A stretch of DNA of 62,765 nucleotides from Verrucomicrobiota bacterium. GTDB taxonomy: Bacteria > Verrucomicrobiota > Verrucomicrobiia > JADLBR01. Location of the stretch: contig JAKQKQ010000311.1 of the NCBI GenBank assembly GCA_029560585.1, positions 1 through 62,765 on the forward strand. Reading direction: 5' to 3'. A program made the position numbers and the translations under genes. Below are positions 62,630-62,765 of this stretch, piece by piece (position 1 is the first letter of the stretch; each line of letters opens with the position of its first letter). Under the pieces are notes generated by a model, which did no database searches, was not told where the DNA came from, and saw only the letters and a list, made by a program, of their open reading frames with translations.

Positions 62630-62765
62630 CCCGGATATTTCACAGCCTGCCGGCTGTGAAATTCCGGGCTCTGGGAAAACCGCGCCATGAAAGCCATTTA
62701 TTGGGAAAGGTCAGGCAAAGACTGGGTTTTTTCGCGGTTGCGGAGTGTGTTTCGCGGACCGGTGG
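62625..62765. mobile_element. Family D element copy 2, cut by the window edge
   Basis: Reverse complement of 50062-50202 with one difference in 141 bases, beginning with CCTAGCCCGGATATTTCAC and its hairpin (about 62627-62672). Continues past the window. The element's first bases provide the stop codon of the serine hydrolase gene. Confidence 0.85.

Noticed and set aside
1-62765. CRISPR arrays, tRNA or rRNA genes, autonomous transposases, phage genes
   Set aside because: None was seen on reading either strand. Repeats are dispersed hairpin elements without regular spacers.

Overview
The window is GC-rich chromosomal DNA with dense genes, frequent 4-bp start/stop overlaps (ATGA/GTGA) and few good Shine-Dalgarno sequences. 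It carries three S1-type sulfatases, many secreted carbohydrate-active proteins with Sec or twin-arginine signals, DUF5069, DUF4410 and DUF4091-type proteins, and many intergenic double-hairpin repeats. This mix fits a polysaccharide-degrading bacterium of the PVC group (Verrucomicrobiota, Lentisphaerota or relatives). That placement is inferred from gene content; no rRNA or universal marker other than purB is present.

Layout. 0.5-12.9 kb: a hybrid sensor histidine kinase with an extracellular solute-binding domain, then a coupled run of secreted glycan-active proteins (DUF6259-like, LamG/DUF4091-like, Tat-exported amidohydrolase) and a GH32 beta-fructosidase broken by a frameshift. 13.0-26.8 kb: an unusual lipid locus. 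It has four genes of the hopanoid-tailoring type (HpnJ, HpnI, HpnA, HpnK) but no squalene-hopene cyclase or other hopanoid core gene. Beside them lie a lipoprotein, an LpxL-like acyltransferase, a LolA-like carrier, an AMP-ligase, a second B12-type radical SAM enzyme, a ketosynthase/chain-length-factor pair, a stump of a ketoreductase, and an acyl carrier protein. 27-28.4 kb: DUF4410 lipoprotein and DUF5069 protein. 29-43.8 kb: polysaccharide utilisation and modification (sulfatase, PcRGLX/YetA-like protein, FGE-like protein, secreted CBM-like protein, SGNH + MBOAT O-acetylation pair, FucP-like permease divergent from a GH29 fucosidase-like protein). 44-50 kb: subtilase, CDF metal transporter, second DUF4410 lipoprotein, Pro-rich secreted protein, adenylosuccinate lyase. 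50.5-62.6 kb: GT-C-like membrane protein, NlpC/P60-like secreted protein, GH43/GH32-like propeller protein, secreted toroid protein, PQQ-type propeller, two coupled sulfatases and a beta-lactamase-family hydrolase.

The main discoveries are (i) the hybrid Hpn/type-II-FAS lipid locus, which may make an undescribed glycosylated or cyclised polyketide-type lipid, although its ketoreductase is truncated here, and (ii) several families of small non-coding elements. One is a 116-bp element with 18-bp terminal inverted repeats flanked by 11-bp target-site duplications. One of its copies has rewritten the C-terminus of an SGNH hydrolase gene and split what was a tightly coupled operon; excising it in silico restores a stop codon 7 nt before the next start. 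A second family is a 231-bp element whose ends are hairpins. Three double-hairpin (REPIN-like) types are also present, two of which share the same 3' tail.
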